NCBI RefSeq assembly: GCF_007860015.1
Contig: NZ_SJPS01000008.1
Span: forward strand, 62,001-126,000
DNA: 64,000 bases
From: Bythopirellula polymerisocia
GTDB taxonomy: Bacteria > Planctomycetota > Planctomycetia > Pirellulales > Lacipirellulaceae
Reading direction: 5' to 3'
Shown here: positions 25,586-34,347 of the stretch, piece by piece
How the letters are laid out: every line of letters starts with the position of its first letter
Position numbering within the stretch: position 1 is the first letter of the stretch
Made by a program: the position numbers and the translations under genes
Notes under the pieces: model-generated
Told to the model about the DNA's origin: nothing
Databases searched by the model: none
What the model saw: the letters and a program-made list of their open reading frames with translations, nothing else

Positions 25586-25920
25586 CTGACATTCGCAACT
25601 GATGTAGTAGCTGAAAAACAGCCATTATCGAATCCGGGACCGCAATTGGCTAGGCCCGACCACAGTCATGCCCGCGTAGGCGGGAAATCAGGGTGACAAT
25701 CGGGTCGGTGCCTATTGGATTCCCGCCTGCGCGGGAAAGACGAAAAGGACCACCAGTTGCCTTAGGGCACACTCTCTGAATATACTGGCAGATTCGGGTC
25801 CGCGACCGGCAAATCCCAGTCAAACATTGTACTAGGGGTATGTGCCTTGGTGTGCATCATTTTCTGCCACTATGGGGGTCGGTGCGGTCATGGGTGTTTC
25901 AAATATTTAGGAGCTTTCTC
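25586..25920. other. Intergenic region before metK
   Basis: Contains a pair of palindromic repeats (25669-25737) and the metK promoter. I searched for SAM riboswitch features (the SAM-I core, SAM-II) and did not find them. No gene is seen. Confidence 0.5.
25669..25737. repeat. Paired palindromes, CCCGC-type dispersed repeat
   Basis: Two palindromes (CCCGCgtagGCGGG near 25671-25684 and CCCGCctgcGCGGG near 25722-25735) face each other as a larger imperfect inverted repeat. The type, with GATTCCCGCC cores, is a common intergenic repeat in bacteria. It could fold into two short hairpins in the leader region between the small membrane ORF and metK. Confidence 0.65.
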
Positions 25921-27108
25921 GTGGCATCAGGCAAATATCTATTTACTAGCGAAGCGGTCAGCATGGGGCATCCCGACAAGTTGGCTGACCAAATCTCTGA
26001 CGGCGTACTTGACGCACTGTTTGCACAAGACCCATTTAGCCGCGTTGCTTGCGAGACGATGGTCACTACTGGCCTGTGCGTGATCGCAGGGGAAGTGACA
26101 ACCACAGCCACTGTCGATATGCAGGAAGTCGTTCGCCAAGTTGTCCGCGAGGTTGGCTATACCGAAGCCGACATGGGGATCAGTGCTGACCATTGTGCCG
26201 TAATGGTGGCCCTGCACGAGCAATCCCCTGATATTGCAATGGGAGTCGATGACGACGCCACCAAGGGCAAGGACGTTGGTGCTGGCGACCAGGGCTTGAT
26301 GTTTGGATATGCCTGCAACGACACTCCTGAACTGATGCCACTGCCGATCGCTTTGTCGCATCGGATTCTCAATCGGTTGACCGAAGCACGCCAGAAAAAA
26401 GAAGTTGATTGGCTGCGGCCTGATAGCAAGAGCCAAGTCACCGTGGAATACGATGGCAATACCCCCGTGCGGATCGACACGGTGGTGGTTTCCACGCAGC
26501 ACGGCCCCAATGTGAAGAACGAAGAAATTCGCAAATTCATCATCGATAAAGTCATCAAGCCTGAACTACCCAAGGAATTGGTCGACGACGACATCATCTT
26601 CCACATCAACCCGACCGGTCGGTTTGTGGTCGGCGGACCCCACGGTGACTGCGGGCTCACGGGGCGAAAGATTATAGTCGACACCTACGGCGGCTGGGGA
26701 CGGCACGGTGGCGGTGCTTTCAGTGGCAAGGATCCCACTAAGGTCGACCGTAGTGCGGCCTACATGGCTCGCTATGTGGCCAAGAATATCGTGGCGGCGG
26801 GTCTGGCAGAACGCTGCGAAGTGCAACTGGCTTATGCAATCGGTGTTTCTGAGCCGGTAAGTATTTATGTCGATACCGAAGGGACTGGAACCATCGATGA
26901 CTCACGTATTTGCGAGCTGGTCGAACAGTTTTTCCCGTTGACACCGGCAGGGATTATCGAGCACTTGGACCTGCGCCGCCCCATTTACCGCAAGACAGCG
27001 GCAGGGGGACATTTTGGCCGCAGCGAACCTGAATTCACTTGGGAGAAGACCGACATGGCGAGCAAGTTGACAGCTTCTGCCAAAGAGACGGCTGTCGCTG
27101 CCAAGTAA
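25921..27108 (+). CDS. metK: S-adenosylmethionine synthase
   Basis: Makes S-adenosylmethionine from ATP and methionine; cytoplasmic homotetramer. The start is a GTG at 25921 with AGGAG 7 nt upstream, giving MASGKYLFTSEAVSMGHPDK; the upstream extension is a non-conserved region. Signature motifs GHPDKLADQ, GAGDQGLMFGYA, the metal and phosphate motif GGGAFSGKDPTKVDRS and EFTWEKTD are all intact. 395 residues is normal. It is followed on the same strand by a membrane protein and ispF, possibly in a separate transcript. Confidence 0.97.
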   Translation: MASGKYLFTSEAVSMGHPDKLADQISDGVLDALFAQDPFSRVACETMVTTGLCVIAGEVTTTATVDMQEVVRQVVREVGYTEADMGISADHCAVMVALHEQSPDIAMGVDDDATKGKDVGAGDQGLMFGYACNDTPELMPLPIALSHRILNRLTEARQKKEVDWLRPDSKSQVTVEYDGNTPVRIDTVVVSTQHGPNVKNEEIRKFIIDKVIKPELPKELVDDDIIFHINPTGRFVVGGPHGDCGLTGRKIIVDTYGGWGRHGGGAFSGKDPTKVDRSAAYMARYVAKNIVAAGLAERCEVQLAYAIGVSEPVSIYVDTEGTGTIDDSRICELVEQFFPLTPAGIIEHLDLRRPIYRKTAAGGHFGRSEPEFTWEKTDMASKLTASAKETAVAAK

Positions 27109-27266
27109 GTTCGTGAGCGTGGGCTCAGGACCGGAGGCATGTGTGCGTCCGGCTTGGGAATTGGGCAGAGGGATCTGGGTAGGGTAAGTGCTGTTGGTTG
27201 CGTGGGTTGTTGTGCGGTAAAGTTAGAACGGTCATTCTATCTTGCCATCACCCATGGTCCTCCACG

Positions 27267-28115
27267 ATGTCGCTTTCCGCTAGTGAATCATGGCCAGCTT
27301 TACAGCACACTGCGAAATGGTCGCGTTCGCAGACGCTGGCCTCCGCTGTTTTGGCGGTGCTCGGCTTGCTTGTCTTATTGGGCGTGCTGTTGGTAGTGCG
27401 GAGATTGGGTGGGGCTTTTACTGCCGACTTGCCCCGGAGCGCGCTCTTGTTGACAGCTGTCGTATCAACGGCCATCGCCGGGTCTGCACGCGTTGTCTGG
27501 CGACAAATATTTCCTCACCAGTTTGAAACTGGCTATAGCTTTTCGTGGGGTGACCAGCTAGTGGGCTGGGGTTCTTCCCTCGCACTGGTGATGATCATGG
27601 TGGGGTGTAGTTTTCCTGGCGAGAAACTCAGCGATTGGTTGATCTGGCTCCCACTTCTGGTGATCGATCTATTTTGGAGGCAAGACTTTTTCGACGATGG
27701 GCACCCTGAATACCAGGCGGGGCTATACCTGGATGATGTAGTCGAAACTGAAATTGACTTGCTTGACAGCCAATCGGTCGGCGCGGCGACTAATTCATTG
27801 GAACAGCCGGAATGCACACAGCAGATTTTCCGAGTTCGTGAGGCCGATGGCCAGGAAGCGATCTATGCGACTCTGCAGTCTGAATTTCAGGCCGGGCAAC
27901 GCTACGCGACAGCTTACGTCGGGTTTTGTCCGCCACTCCCTTTCCGTCCTGCAATCGAAGTCGATCAGACAGGTGGCCCCGCTGCCGACATAAAAATCGT
28001 CCAAACTCTGTCCCACGGGGCACGCTTCGACCTGAAACTGGCAATTGCTGCAGAGTGCTCCACACAGGTGACAATCGATCTGGCGGCTCGCAGCCCGAAA
28101 TCAACTGGCAGCTAG
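27267..28115 (+). CDS. Membrane protein of unknown function
   Basis: A 282-residue protein. ATG 27267 begins a polar N-terminus and four hydrophobic segments within the first 140 residues (SAVLAVLGLLVLLGVLLVV and others), followed by a soluble domain of about 150 residues. The soluble part has no motif that I recognise. Planctomycete genomes carry similar four-helix proteins before ispF, but no function is known. No good ribosome site is visible. It could start the ispF-cysS-ruvC-ruvA transcript. Confidence 0.65.
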   Translation: MSLSASESWPALQHTAKWSRSQTLASAVLAVLGLLVLLGVLLVVRRLGGAFTADLPRSALLLTAVVSTAIAGSARVVWRQIFPHQFETGYSFSWGDQLVGWGSSLALVMIMVGCSFPGEKLSDWLIWLPLLVIDLFWRQDFFDDGHPEYQAGLYLDDVVETEIDLLDSQSVGAATNSLEQPECTQQIFRVREADGQEAIYATLQSEFQAGQRYATAYVGFCPPLPFRPAIEVDQTGGPAADIKIVQTLSHGARFDLKLAIAAECSTQVTIDLAARSPKSTGS

Positions 28116-28256
28116 CCCTCGCTTGAGGGTCAGTTTTCAATTCACGTTGTTCGTGGCGTGGGGTCGCAGTATAATCCGCGCGGAGTGGAAATTAGGTGGT
28201 TTACCGAGTTGAGCGAAACAATTGGGGTACCCTCATTGTCAGGAGCGACGAATCCC

Positions 28257-28736
28257 GTGAACTTGCGTATCGGTCTGGGCGAGGATTCCCACCGGCTTAC
28301 GCCAGGTGGCCCTTTGCGGCTCGGAGGGATCGACATTCCACACGACAAACATGCGGTGGGTCACAGCGATGCAGATGCTCTCTTGCATGCGGTCACCGAT
28401 GCACTGCTGGGAGCGGCGGGATTGGTCGACATTGGCGAAATGTTTCCTAATACTGCCGAGGAGAATCGTGGCCGTGATTCAGCCCAGATGCTGCAATTGG
28501 CATACGATGCAGTCCAGAAAGAGGGCTATCATGTCGTCAATCTCGATTGTGTCGTAGCTGCCGAAGAACCGAAACTAGCACCCTACAAGCAGTCGATTCG
28601 GCAACGAATAGCAGAACTCCTGGCAGTCACTCCCCAACAAATCAACATGAAAGCCAAAACCGGCGAGGGGGTTGGTCCCGTCGGCGAGCAATCGATTATT
28701 CAGGCACGCTGCGTGGCGTTGCTACAAAAGCATTAA
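28257..28736 (+). CDS. ispF: 2-C-methyl-D-erythritol 2,4-cyclodiphosphate synthase
   Basis: Fifth enzyme of the MEP isoprenoid pathway: cyclises CDP-ME-2-phosphate and releases CMP. The start is a GTG at 28257 with AGGAG 11 nt before it; translation begins NLRIGLGEDSH. The zinc ligands (Asp and His of GEDSHRL, His of GHSDADALLHA) and DIGEMFP, KAKTGEGVG and the Cys/Arg end (QARCVALL) match. 159 residues is standard. cysS follows after 46 nt, a placement common in bacteria. Confidence 0.95.
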   Translation: MNLRIGLGEDSHRLTPGGPLRLGGIDIPHDKHAVGHSDADALLHAVTDALLGAAGLVDIGEMFPNTAEENRGRDSAQMLQLAYDAVQKEGYHVVNLDCVVAAEEPKLAPYKQSIRQRIAELLAVTPQQINMKAKTGEGVGPVGEQSIIQARCVALLQKH

Positions 28737-28782
28737 CTCCGATGACTCGTAGAGTCACCGCCCACACAACGATAGATTTCCC

Positions 28783-30555
28783 ATGAGCACCATGACAGAA
28801 ACGAAGTTACAAGCCCCCGCGCTCTCCGAGCCGCACCCTACTTTGCATGTGTACAATACGCTATCCAAGAAGAAAGAACCTTTTCGCACGGTCGAGCCAG
28901 GGAAGGTAAGTATCTATTTGTGTGGACCGACGGTCTACGACAAGGCCCACATCGGCCACATGGTTGGTCCCGTTATTTTTGATTGCATCAAACGCTATTT
29001 GCGCTACTGTGGCTACGAAGTCACTTGGGTTGTCAACATTACTGATGTCGATGACAAGCTGATCAAGAAGGCTAACGAGCGCGGGATCACCATGCTTGAG
29101 GTGGCCGAGGAGAACATCGCCGATTACAACTTCAATCTTCAAGCCCTGGGTGTTGACACAATCGACCACTTCCCACGGGCAACCGATTGCATGGACGAAA
29201 TCATTGAATTGATCGATTCGTTGGTCGAACAAGGATTTGCGTACGAATCTCAAGGGGACGTTTACTTCGAGGTCTCCAAGGATCGTGGCTATGGCAAGCT
29301 CAGTAATCGCAATGTTGAGCAGATGCAGGGAGAAGGGGGCGAGACTGCGGTGCTGAAACGTGGTCCAGCCGACTTTGCCCTCTGGAAGACTGCCAAGCCA
29401 GGCGAACCCTCGTGGGAGAGTCCGTGGGGCAAAGGGAGACCCGGTTGGCATATCGAGTGTTCCGCTATGAGCCGTAAGTTGCTCGGTGAGACGTTTGATA
29501 TCCATGGCGGGGGACTGGACCTGGTGTTCCCCCACCATGAAAACGAGATCGCCCAAAGCGAATGCTGCCACAGCAAGCCGATGGTCACCTATTGGGCTCA
29601 CAATGGACTCTTAAGAGCATCGAGCGCCGCCGGCAAAGTTGGTGGCCGAGGTGAGCGGGAAGGCGAGGTCGCATCAGCAACCGGCGAAGAAGCCGTCAGC
29701 GGCAAGATGAGCCGTTCCAAAGGGGCCGGTGGCCTCGCGCAGCTCATTGAACGTCAGGGTGGAGAGCGAATTCGTTTCTTCCTACTTCGCACGCACTATC
29801 GCAGCACAGTCCTGTTCAACGAACCTGCAATCGAAGAAGCAGGAAGCGGACTTGATGGATTTTATCGTCTTTTCAAACGATACGCGCGAATCACGGGGAA
29901 GGATTTTTATGAACTGGTCGCGCCACTCACTCGCGAAGAGGGCGAAATCAATGCGGACAGCAATCCCGTTCTCGCGGCCGCAACCAATTGCCGGAAGAAG
30001 TTCCTCACAGCTATGGATGACGACTTCAATACCGGCGGAGCGATTGGCGAATTGTTCGAGCTGGCCAAAATCATCAACAAACATTGCGACGACAGCCAAC
30101 TAGAAGGGACGGGCCAGCAGGATACCCCTGCGATCGCGACGTTGGAGCGATCGCTTATCACGTTAAAAGAGCTGACGAGTATCTTGGGGCTGTTTGGTAG
30201 TGCGGTCGCTAAGCCGCAAACGGAAGGAGAGGGAGCGCTTCTCGGGGAGGTAATGCAATTGGTTATAGACTTGCGAGCTGAGTCTCGCGCAAAGAAAAAC
30301 TTTGCCACCGCCGATGCAATCCGTGATGGCGTCGGTCCGATAGGCATCGTGCTAGAAGATAGGGCCGGAGGAACGGAGTGGTCGGGAGGAGGGGCGGACG
30401 CCTTGGAAGCCGTGATGCGGCTTCTGATCGAGCTTCGCCAGACTGCCCGTGCCACCAAAGATTTTGCCACTTCCGATGCAATTCGCGATCGACTGGCTGC
30501 ACTGGGAGTTACTTTAGAAGACCGGGCAGGCGGGACGGAGTGGACGAAGGCGTAA
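28783..30555 (+). CDS. cysS: Cysteinyl-tRNA synthetase with C-terminal duplication
   Basis: Charges tRNA-Cys; class I synthetase, 590 residues, longer than the usual 460-500. The HIGH motif is at residues 56-59 and the zinc cysteine in LCGPTV; HIECS and PHHENEIAQSE follow. The KMSKS motif is replaced by Lys308-Met-Ser-Arg-Ser312, after an insertion of about 28 residues (279-307) rich in Gly and Ala. At the end two copies of the C-terminal helical domain stand in tandem: residues 484-538 (KNFATADAIRDG, LEDRAGGTEW) and 539-590 (KDFATSDAIRDR, LEDRAGGTEW). Normal CysRS has one copy. The insertion may be a lineage feature; the duplication is the odd part. Confidence 0.95.
   Translation: MSTMTETKLQAPALSEPHPTLHVYNTLSKKKEPFRTVEPGKVSIYLCGPTVYDKAHIGHMVGPVIFDCIKRYLRYCGYEVTWVVNITDVDDKLIKKANERGITMLEVAEENIADYNFNLQALGVDTIDHFPRATDCMDEIIELIDSLVEQGFAYESQGDVYFEVSKDRGYGKLSNRNVEQMQGEGGETAVLKRGPADFALWKTAKPGEPSWESPWGKGRPGWHIECSAMSRKLLGETFDIHGGGLDLVFPHHENEIAQSECCHSKPMVTYWAHNGLLRASSAAGKVGGRGEREGEVASATGEEAVSGKMSRSKGAGGLAQLIERQGGERIRFFLLRTHYRSTVLFNEPAIEEAGSGLDGFYRLFKRYARITGKDFYELVAPLTREEGEINADSNPVLAAATNCRKKFLTAMDDDFNTGGAIGELFELAKIINKHCDDSQLEGTGQQDTPAIATLERSLITLKELTSILGLFGSAVAKPQTEGEGALLGEVMQLVIDLRAESRAKKNFATADAIRDGVGPIGIVLEDRAGGTEWSGGGADALEAVMRLLIELRQTARATKDFATSDAIRDRLAALGVTLEDRAGGTEWTKA
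30232..30552 (+). repeat. Tandem duplication within cysS
   Basis: The two C-terminal modules of cysS are encoded at 30232-30396 and 30397-30552. Protein identity is high around DAIRD and LEDRAGGTEW, while the DNA has diverged at most third positions, so the duplication is not recent. Confidence 0.7.
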
Positions 30556-30622
30556 TTCGTTCGGTGTCGCATTCATCCCGGATCGCTGAAGAGACCTCGG
30601 CCGAAAACTTACTTTAATACTT

Positions 30623-31129
30623 ATGCGAATCCTTGGCGTTGATCCTGGACTGAATACCACCGGTTATGGTTTGTTGGAGATCGTTGATCGTCGGCCTCAA
30701 CTCGTGGAGGCGGGGATTATCCGCAGCAAGCCATCAGGATCGCTGCCGGAGAGAATTCAAGAAATCTACGATGGTCTAACCGAAACGCTCGAATCCTTGC
30801 GGCCTGACGTCTTGGCGCTTGAAAAACTCTATGCTCATTACGACCGCCCCACGACGGCGATCCTGATGGGACACGCCCGCGGAGTAATCTGTCTGGCCGC
30901 GGCGGAGCATGGGATCGAAGTCGAAGACTATGCCGCTACTCAAGTCAAGAAGACACTTACTGGAAACGGTCGCGCTCCTAAAACGCAGATGCAACTGGCA
31001 ATCCAGCGCGAACTGAACTTGGCCACGCTCCCTGAGCCTGCCGACGTGGCTGATGCGTTGGCCATCGCATTTTGCCACTATTGTGTGGCGAGGGCACAAC
31101 ACGTTGCCAGATCGGTTTCGGACGACTAG
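30623..31129 (+). CDS. ruvC: Crossover junction endonuclease RuvC
   Basis: Resolves Holliday junctions with RuvAB. 168 residues, with the acidic catalytic residues in their places: Asp7 (GVDPGLNTTGYG), Glu67 (ALEKLYAHYD), Asp141 and Asp144 (ADVADALAIA). The middle loop YAATQVKKTLTGNG contacts DNA. ruvA follows after 12 nt, so they share a transcript; ruvB is separated by about 4 kb. Confidence 0.96.
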   Translation: MRILGVDPGLNTTGYGLLEIVDRRPQLVEAGIIRSKPSGSLPERIQEIYDGLTETLESLRPDVLALEKLYAHYDRPTTAILMGHARGVICLAAAEHGIEVEDYAATQVKKTLTGNGRAPKTQMQLAIQRELNLATLPEPADVADALAIAFCHYCVARAQHVARSVSDD

Positions 31130-31141
31130 GATTGGCCTCCT

Positions 31142-31765
31142 ATGATCACAAAAATTACCGGCAAACCTCTGACTGTCTCAGGCGATATCCTAACCCTGTC
31201 TGTGGGGGCCTTCGAATACGAAGTGCTGATTCCTGAGTTTGCTCGACGGCACTTGCAGGAAAAGATAGGCAAGGAAACGAGCCTGCACACGATCGAGTAT
31301 CTGGAAGGGAATCCCATGCAGGGCCGGATGACGCCGCGGCTGATTGGGTTTTTGAGCGGTATCGAACGGGAGTTCTTCGAACTTTTTTGCCAGGTCGATG
31401 GAGTCGGGGTCCGCAAGGCGCTGCGGGCTATGGTTCGTCCCGTTCAAGATGTGGCGCAACTGATCGAAGACCAAGATGCGAAGGGGCTCAGCACGCTACC
31501 GGGCGTGGGTCCAGCAACGGCAGAACGAATTATTGCTAAGCTGAGGCGAAAGGTGCCGAAGTTTGCCCTGCTCGTAGGGCGAGATATTCCTGCAAGTGCC
31601 GACGTTCCTCGCGACGTAGTAAGCGAAGCCTACGATGTATTAAGAGCGCTGGGTCACAGCGAATCACACGCACGGCGCCTGCTGGACGAAGCCCTTGAAC
31701 GCAAGAAAAAGTATAAAGACGTTGAAGAACTCCTGCACGCAGTTTACGAACAGCGCCAGTCCTGA
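31142..31765 (+). CDS. ruvA: Holliday junction branch-migration protein RuvA
   Basis: Binds Holliday junctions and loads RuvB. The 207 residues are in three domains: an OB-fold (MITKITGKPLTVSGD...), two helix-hairpin-helix regions (CQVDGVGVRKALRAM and LSTLPGVGPATAERIIAKL), and the C-terminal RuvB-binding helices (SEAYDVLRALGHSESHARRLLDEAL). The GVG motif tightness is normal. It ends a same-strand run that begins with ispF or the preceding membrane gene. Confidence 0.95.
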   Translation: MITKITGKPLTVSGDILTLSVGAFEYEVLIPEFARRHLQEKIGKETSLHTIEYLEGNPMQGRMTPRLIGFLSGIEREFFELFCQVDGVGVRKALRAMVRPVQDVAQLIEDQDAKGLSTLPGVGPATAERIIAKLRRKVPKFALLVGRDIPASADVPRDVVSEAYDVLRALGHSESHARRLLDEALERKKKYKDVEELLHAVYEQRQS

Positions 31766-31806
31766 TTCTGTCCAATCAGAGTAGCTCGTTTAGTTCTTTA
31801 CAAGAC

Positions 31807-32373
31807 TCAAGCCGTCGTTGCATCGCCCGCCGAATCAGTATTTGGCGCAGTGGCGTCTACGTCAACTGGTTCTACTTTGTTTCGTCCCTTGCCGGTCACA
31901 TAGGCCGCTAATGCAGCAACACCCATATAGACGAAGTCAATGTTGGATACGGTGTCTTTCGTGGGTTTCTCAAGCCGCATCGCTTTGGTTGGCCCGGCAG
32001 CAGGAATTGCTACAGGCTCTTCCTCGGCAACTACTTCTCCCACAGCGACTTCATCTCCTTCGGCATCCTCGGCTTCTACCACCACGGCAGCCACATTGGC
32101 GACATTCTTTACCTGATTAATATTCTGCATCACCTTGGCATAGACAACCCGGCCACCCACAATCGCCGTCAAGGCTAGTATCGCAGCCAATGCCGCTCGG
32201 CCCGTACTTTCTCTCGCAGAAGGGCCAGCGGCCGCGTTGACGCATAGTCCGGTTACGAGTCCCACCGCAATGGCGAGCCATCCCATCTCATGCTTCGTGG
32301 CAAATTCCAAATAGAACCAAACAGCCGCACTAGCCGCCGCACCGATTAAACCGCTGATTAGAACTCGCATCAT
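31807..32373 (-). CDS. Membrane protein with acidic linker, unknown function
   Basis: A 188-residue protein. Two or three hydrophobic helices lie in the first 80 residues (LISGLIGAAASAAVWFYLEF, GWLAIAVGLVTGLCVNAAAG, AALAAILALTAIVGGRVVYA), followed by a Glu/Ala-rich stretch (about 92-128) and a last short hydrophobic part (VYMGVAALAAYVTG). I do not recognise a family. The upstream region is about 290 bases, shared with a divergent hydrolase gene. It is convergent with ruvA. Confidence 0.6.
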   Translation of the reverse strand: MMRVLISGLIGAAASAAVWFYLEFATKHEMGWLAIAVGLVTGLCVNAAAGPSARESTGRAALAAILALTAIVGGRVVYAKVMQNINQVKNVANVAAVVVEAEDAEGDEVAVGEVVAEEEPVAIPAAGPTKAMRLEKPTKDTVSNIDFVYMGVAALAAYVTGKGRNKVEPVDVDATAPNTDSAGDATTA

Positions 32374-32663
32374 CTGCCCTCCGCAAGATGTATTTCTGCC
32401 GCTGAGAAGACTACGGGCCTCGATGAGCTCGCGGCAGCAATCTCTATGTTAGCCATAACCAGTACCCCGCGCCAAGCATTACCGGCAGGCAATTTCGATG
32501 AATCTCTCCCTAGTTTCCCCGACAATCTCTAGTTCCAATTCACCAAGTAGGCGAGTTTTTTTCGTTAAACGATGGTGTCGACGGTCCCAAACCGACGTGA
32601 TTACAATAAGCTGCAGGCAGATAAGAAAACTCCTTCCCCCGTTCTCGATTTATTCTGACATCT

Positions 32664-33437
32664 ATGTTTAGCATTCTTGAACGGCTGCTTGTGTTTCCTG
32701 CTCCACCGGTGAACGAAGATGACTGGGACGTCCCCGACTTGCCATTTGAGGATATCTACTTCCGTGCCGAAGATGGCACGCGACTGCACGGCTGGTTCGT
32801 GCCGCATCCGGAGCCCAAGGCTGTCGTCCTCTATTGCCATGGCAATGGCGAATATGTTGCCCAACTTGCCAATCGACTTCGAGTGCTTCGCGAACGAATT
32901 GGTGTGACGGTGTTCGCTTGGGACTATCGCGGCTACGGGCATAGCGAGGGTCGACCGCACGAAAAGAATGTCATCGCCGACGCCCGAGTGGCTCATTTGT
33001 GGCTCGCTGAGAGAACGGGGGTCAGCCCAGCCGACATCGTACTGATAGGCCGCTCGCTGGGAGGAGCTGTCGCGGTTGAATTGGCCGCCGAGTACCATGT
33101 CCGTGGTCTGGCACTCGACCGTACGTTCGCTTCGCTCGTCGACGCAGCGGCTCACAATTACCCTTGGTTGCCTGTCCGCTGGCTTATGCAGAATAAGTTT
33201 TCGTCACTTGAGCGGATCAAGCATTATCATGGGCCGCTTCTGCAGACCCATGGCACGGCCGACTCCATCGTGCCGTTCGCCATGGGCAAGCAGTTGTTCG
33301 ACGCGGCCCCCGGCAAAAACAAGCGATTCATCGAAGTCCCCGATGGCGACCATAGTGGCCCACTACCTGATTACTGTTATGAAGCGTTGGTAGAATTTAT
33401 CGATTCACTTGAACCGGTGGGCAACGCATATCGGTAG
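32664..33437 (+). CDS. Alpha/beta hydrolase, soluble paralogue
   Basis: A serine hydrolase, 257 residues, of the type often annotated as ABHD13-like. The nucleophile is Ser131 in GRSLGG, the acid Asp200 in HGTADSIVP and the base His230 in DGDHSG. HGNGEY and DYRGYGHSEG form the oxyanion region. No signal or anchor is visible. The next gene is a paralogue with an N-terminal membrane helix, so the two arose by tandem duplication. The substrate is unknown. Confidence 0.88.
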   Translation: MFSILERLLVFPAPPVNEDDWDVPDLPFEDIYFRAEDGTRLHGWFVPHPEPKAVVLYCHGNGEYVAQLANRLRVLRERIGVTVFAWDYRGYGHSEGRPHEKNVIADARVAHLWLAERTGVSPADIVLIGRSLGGAVAVELAAEYHVRGLALDRTFASLVDAAAHNYPWLPVRWLMQNKFSSLERIKHYHGPLLQTHGTADSIVPFAMGKQLFDAAPGKNKRFIEVPDGDHSGPLPDYCYEALVEFIDSLEPVGNAYR

Positions 33438-33449
33438 CGCTGAGAACCT

Positions 33450-34331
33450 ATGAGTCAATCTCCCGCCGAACGAAGTACGTCGAGTACCTCCCACAAGTCA
33501 GTTGCAAAAGCCGGTGTCAGAATCATACGAATTGTATTGCTCGCCTATTTGGGGTTTTGTCTGCTACTCATGATCATGGAGAGTCGCCTCATCTACTTGC
33601 CTCCTCCGCCAAGCGATTCTCGAAGTGAAGCTCAAGAATTAGGAGCCGAGGAGGTGTGGCTTCGTTCCGAAGATCAAACCAAACTACACGGTTGGTATTT
33701 CCCCAAGAGCGGCTCAACAAGGGCACTCATTTATTTTCATGGCAATGGAGAAGATGCTGATCAGAACCTTGAACTAGGAGCCTATCTCCGGGAGTGCTTG
33801 AATGCTGCGGTACTTGTTTTCGACTATCGTGGCTACGGTCACAGCGAAGGCTCACCTTCCGAAGAAGGAATTATTAGCGACGCGATAGCCACACAGCAAT
33901 GGCTAGCAGAGAAGACTGATCTCAACCCTAGCGAAATGATCCTTTTTGGCCGTTCCTTGGGAGGTGGCGTGGCAGTGGCTGCTGCCGAGAAACTCGGAGC
34001 AAAGGCTCTAATACTCCATAGTACATTTGCCAACATGGACGACATCGCGGCGAGTCAGTATCCCTTTGTTCCCGTTCGATTATTGATGAGGAATCCCTTT
34101 CGTTCGCAGCAACGGATTAAGCAATACGGCGGACCAGTGCTCCAGTTTCACGGCACAGCAGATGAGCTGATTCCAATCGAATTCGCCCGACCACTTATTG
34201 CCGCTGTAACCAATGAAAATAAGAAGTTTATCGAACTTCCTAACGGCCATCACAACGACCCCTTGACTGCGGATTTCTGCGAAGTCGTCAGTAACTTCCT
34301 TACGACAATCGATGCTGAAAATCGAGATTAA
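33450..34331 (+). CDS. Alpha/beta hydrolase, membrane-anchored paralogue
   Basis: A 293-residue paralogue of the preceding gene. It has an N-terminal signal-anchor (about residues 25-43, IRIVLLAYLGFCLLLMIM) that the other lacks. The catalytic triad is Ser169 (GRSLGGG), Asp238 (HGTADELIP) and His267 or His268 (NGHHND). The two copies share the DYRGYGHSEG and LMxNxF motifs. Being 12 nt apart they are surely co-transcribed. One enzyme would act in the cytoplasm, the other at the outer face of the cytoplasmic membrane. Confidence 0.86.
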   Translation: MSQSPAERSTSSTSHKSVAKAGVRIIRIVLLAYLGFCLLLMIMESRLIYLPPPPSDSRSEAQELGAEEVWLRSEDQTKLHGWYFPKSGSTRALIYFHGNGEDADQNLELGAYLRECLNAAVLVFDYRGYGHSEGSPSEEGIISDAIATQQWLAEKTDLNPSEMILFGRSLGGGVAVAAAEKLGAKALILHSTFANMDDIAASQYPFVPVRLLMRNPFRSQQRIKQYGGPVLQFHGTADELIPIEFARPLIAAVTNENKKFIELPNGHHNDPLTADFCEVVSNFLTTIDAENRD

Positions 34332-34347
34332 AGCTGTTCTTGCCATC

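Noticed and set aside
25586..25920. SAM riboswitch before metK
   Set aside because: No SAM-I or SAM-II core could be found; only palindromic repeats and the ribosome site are visible.
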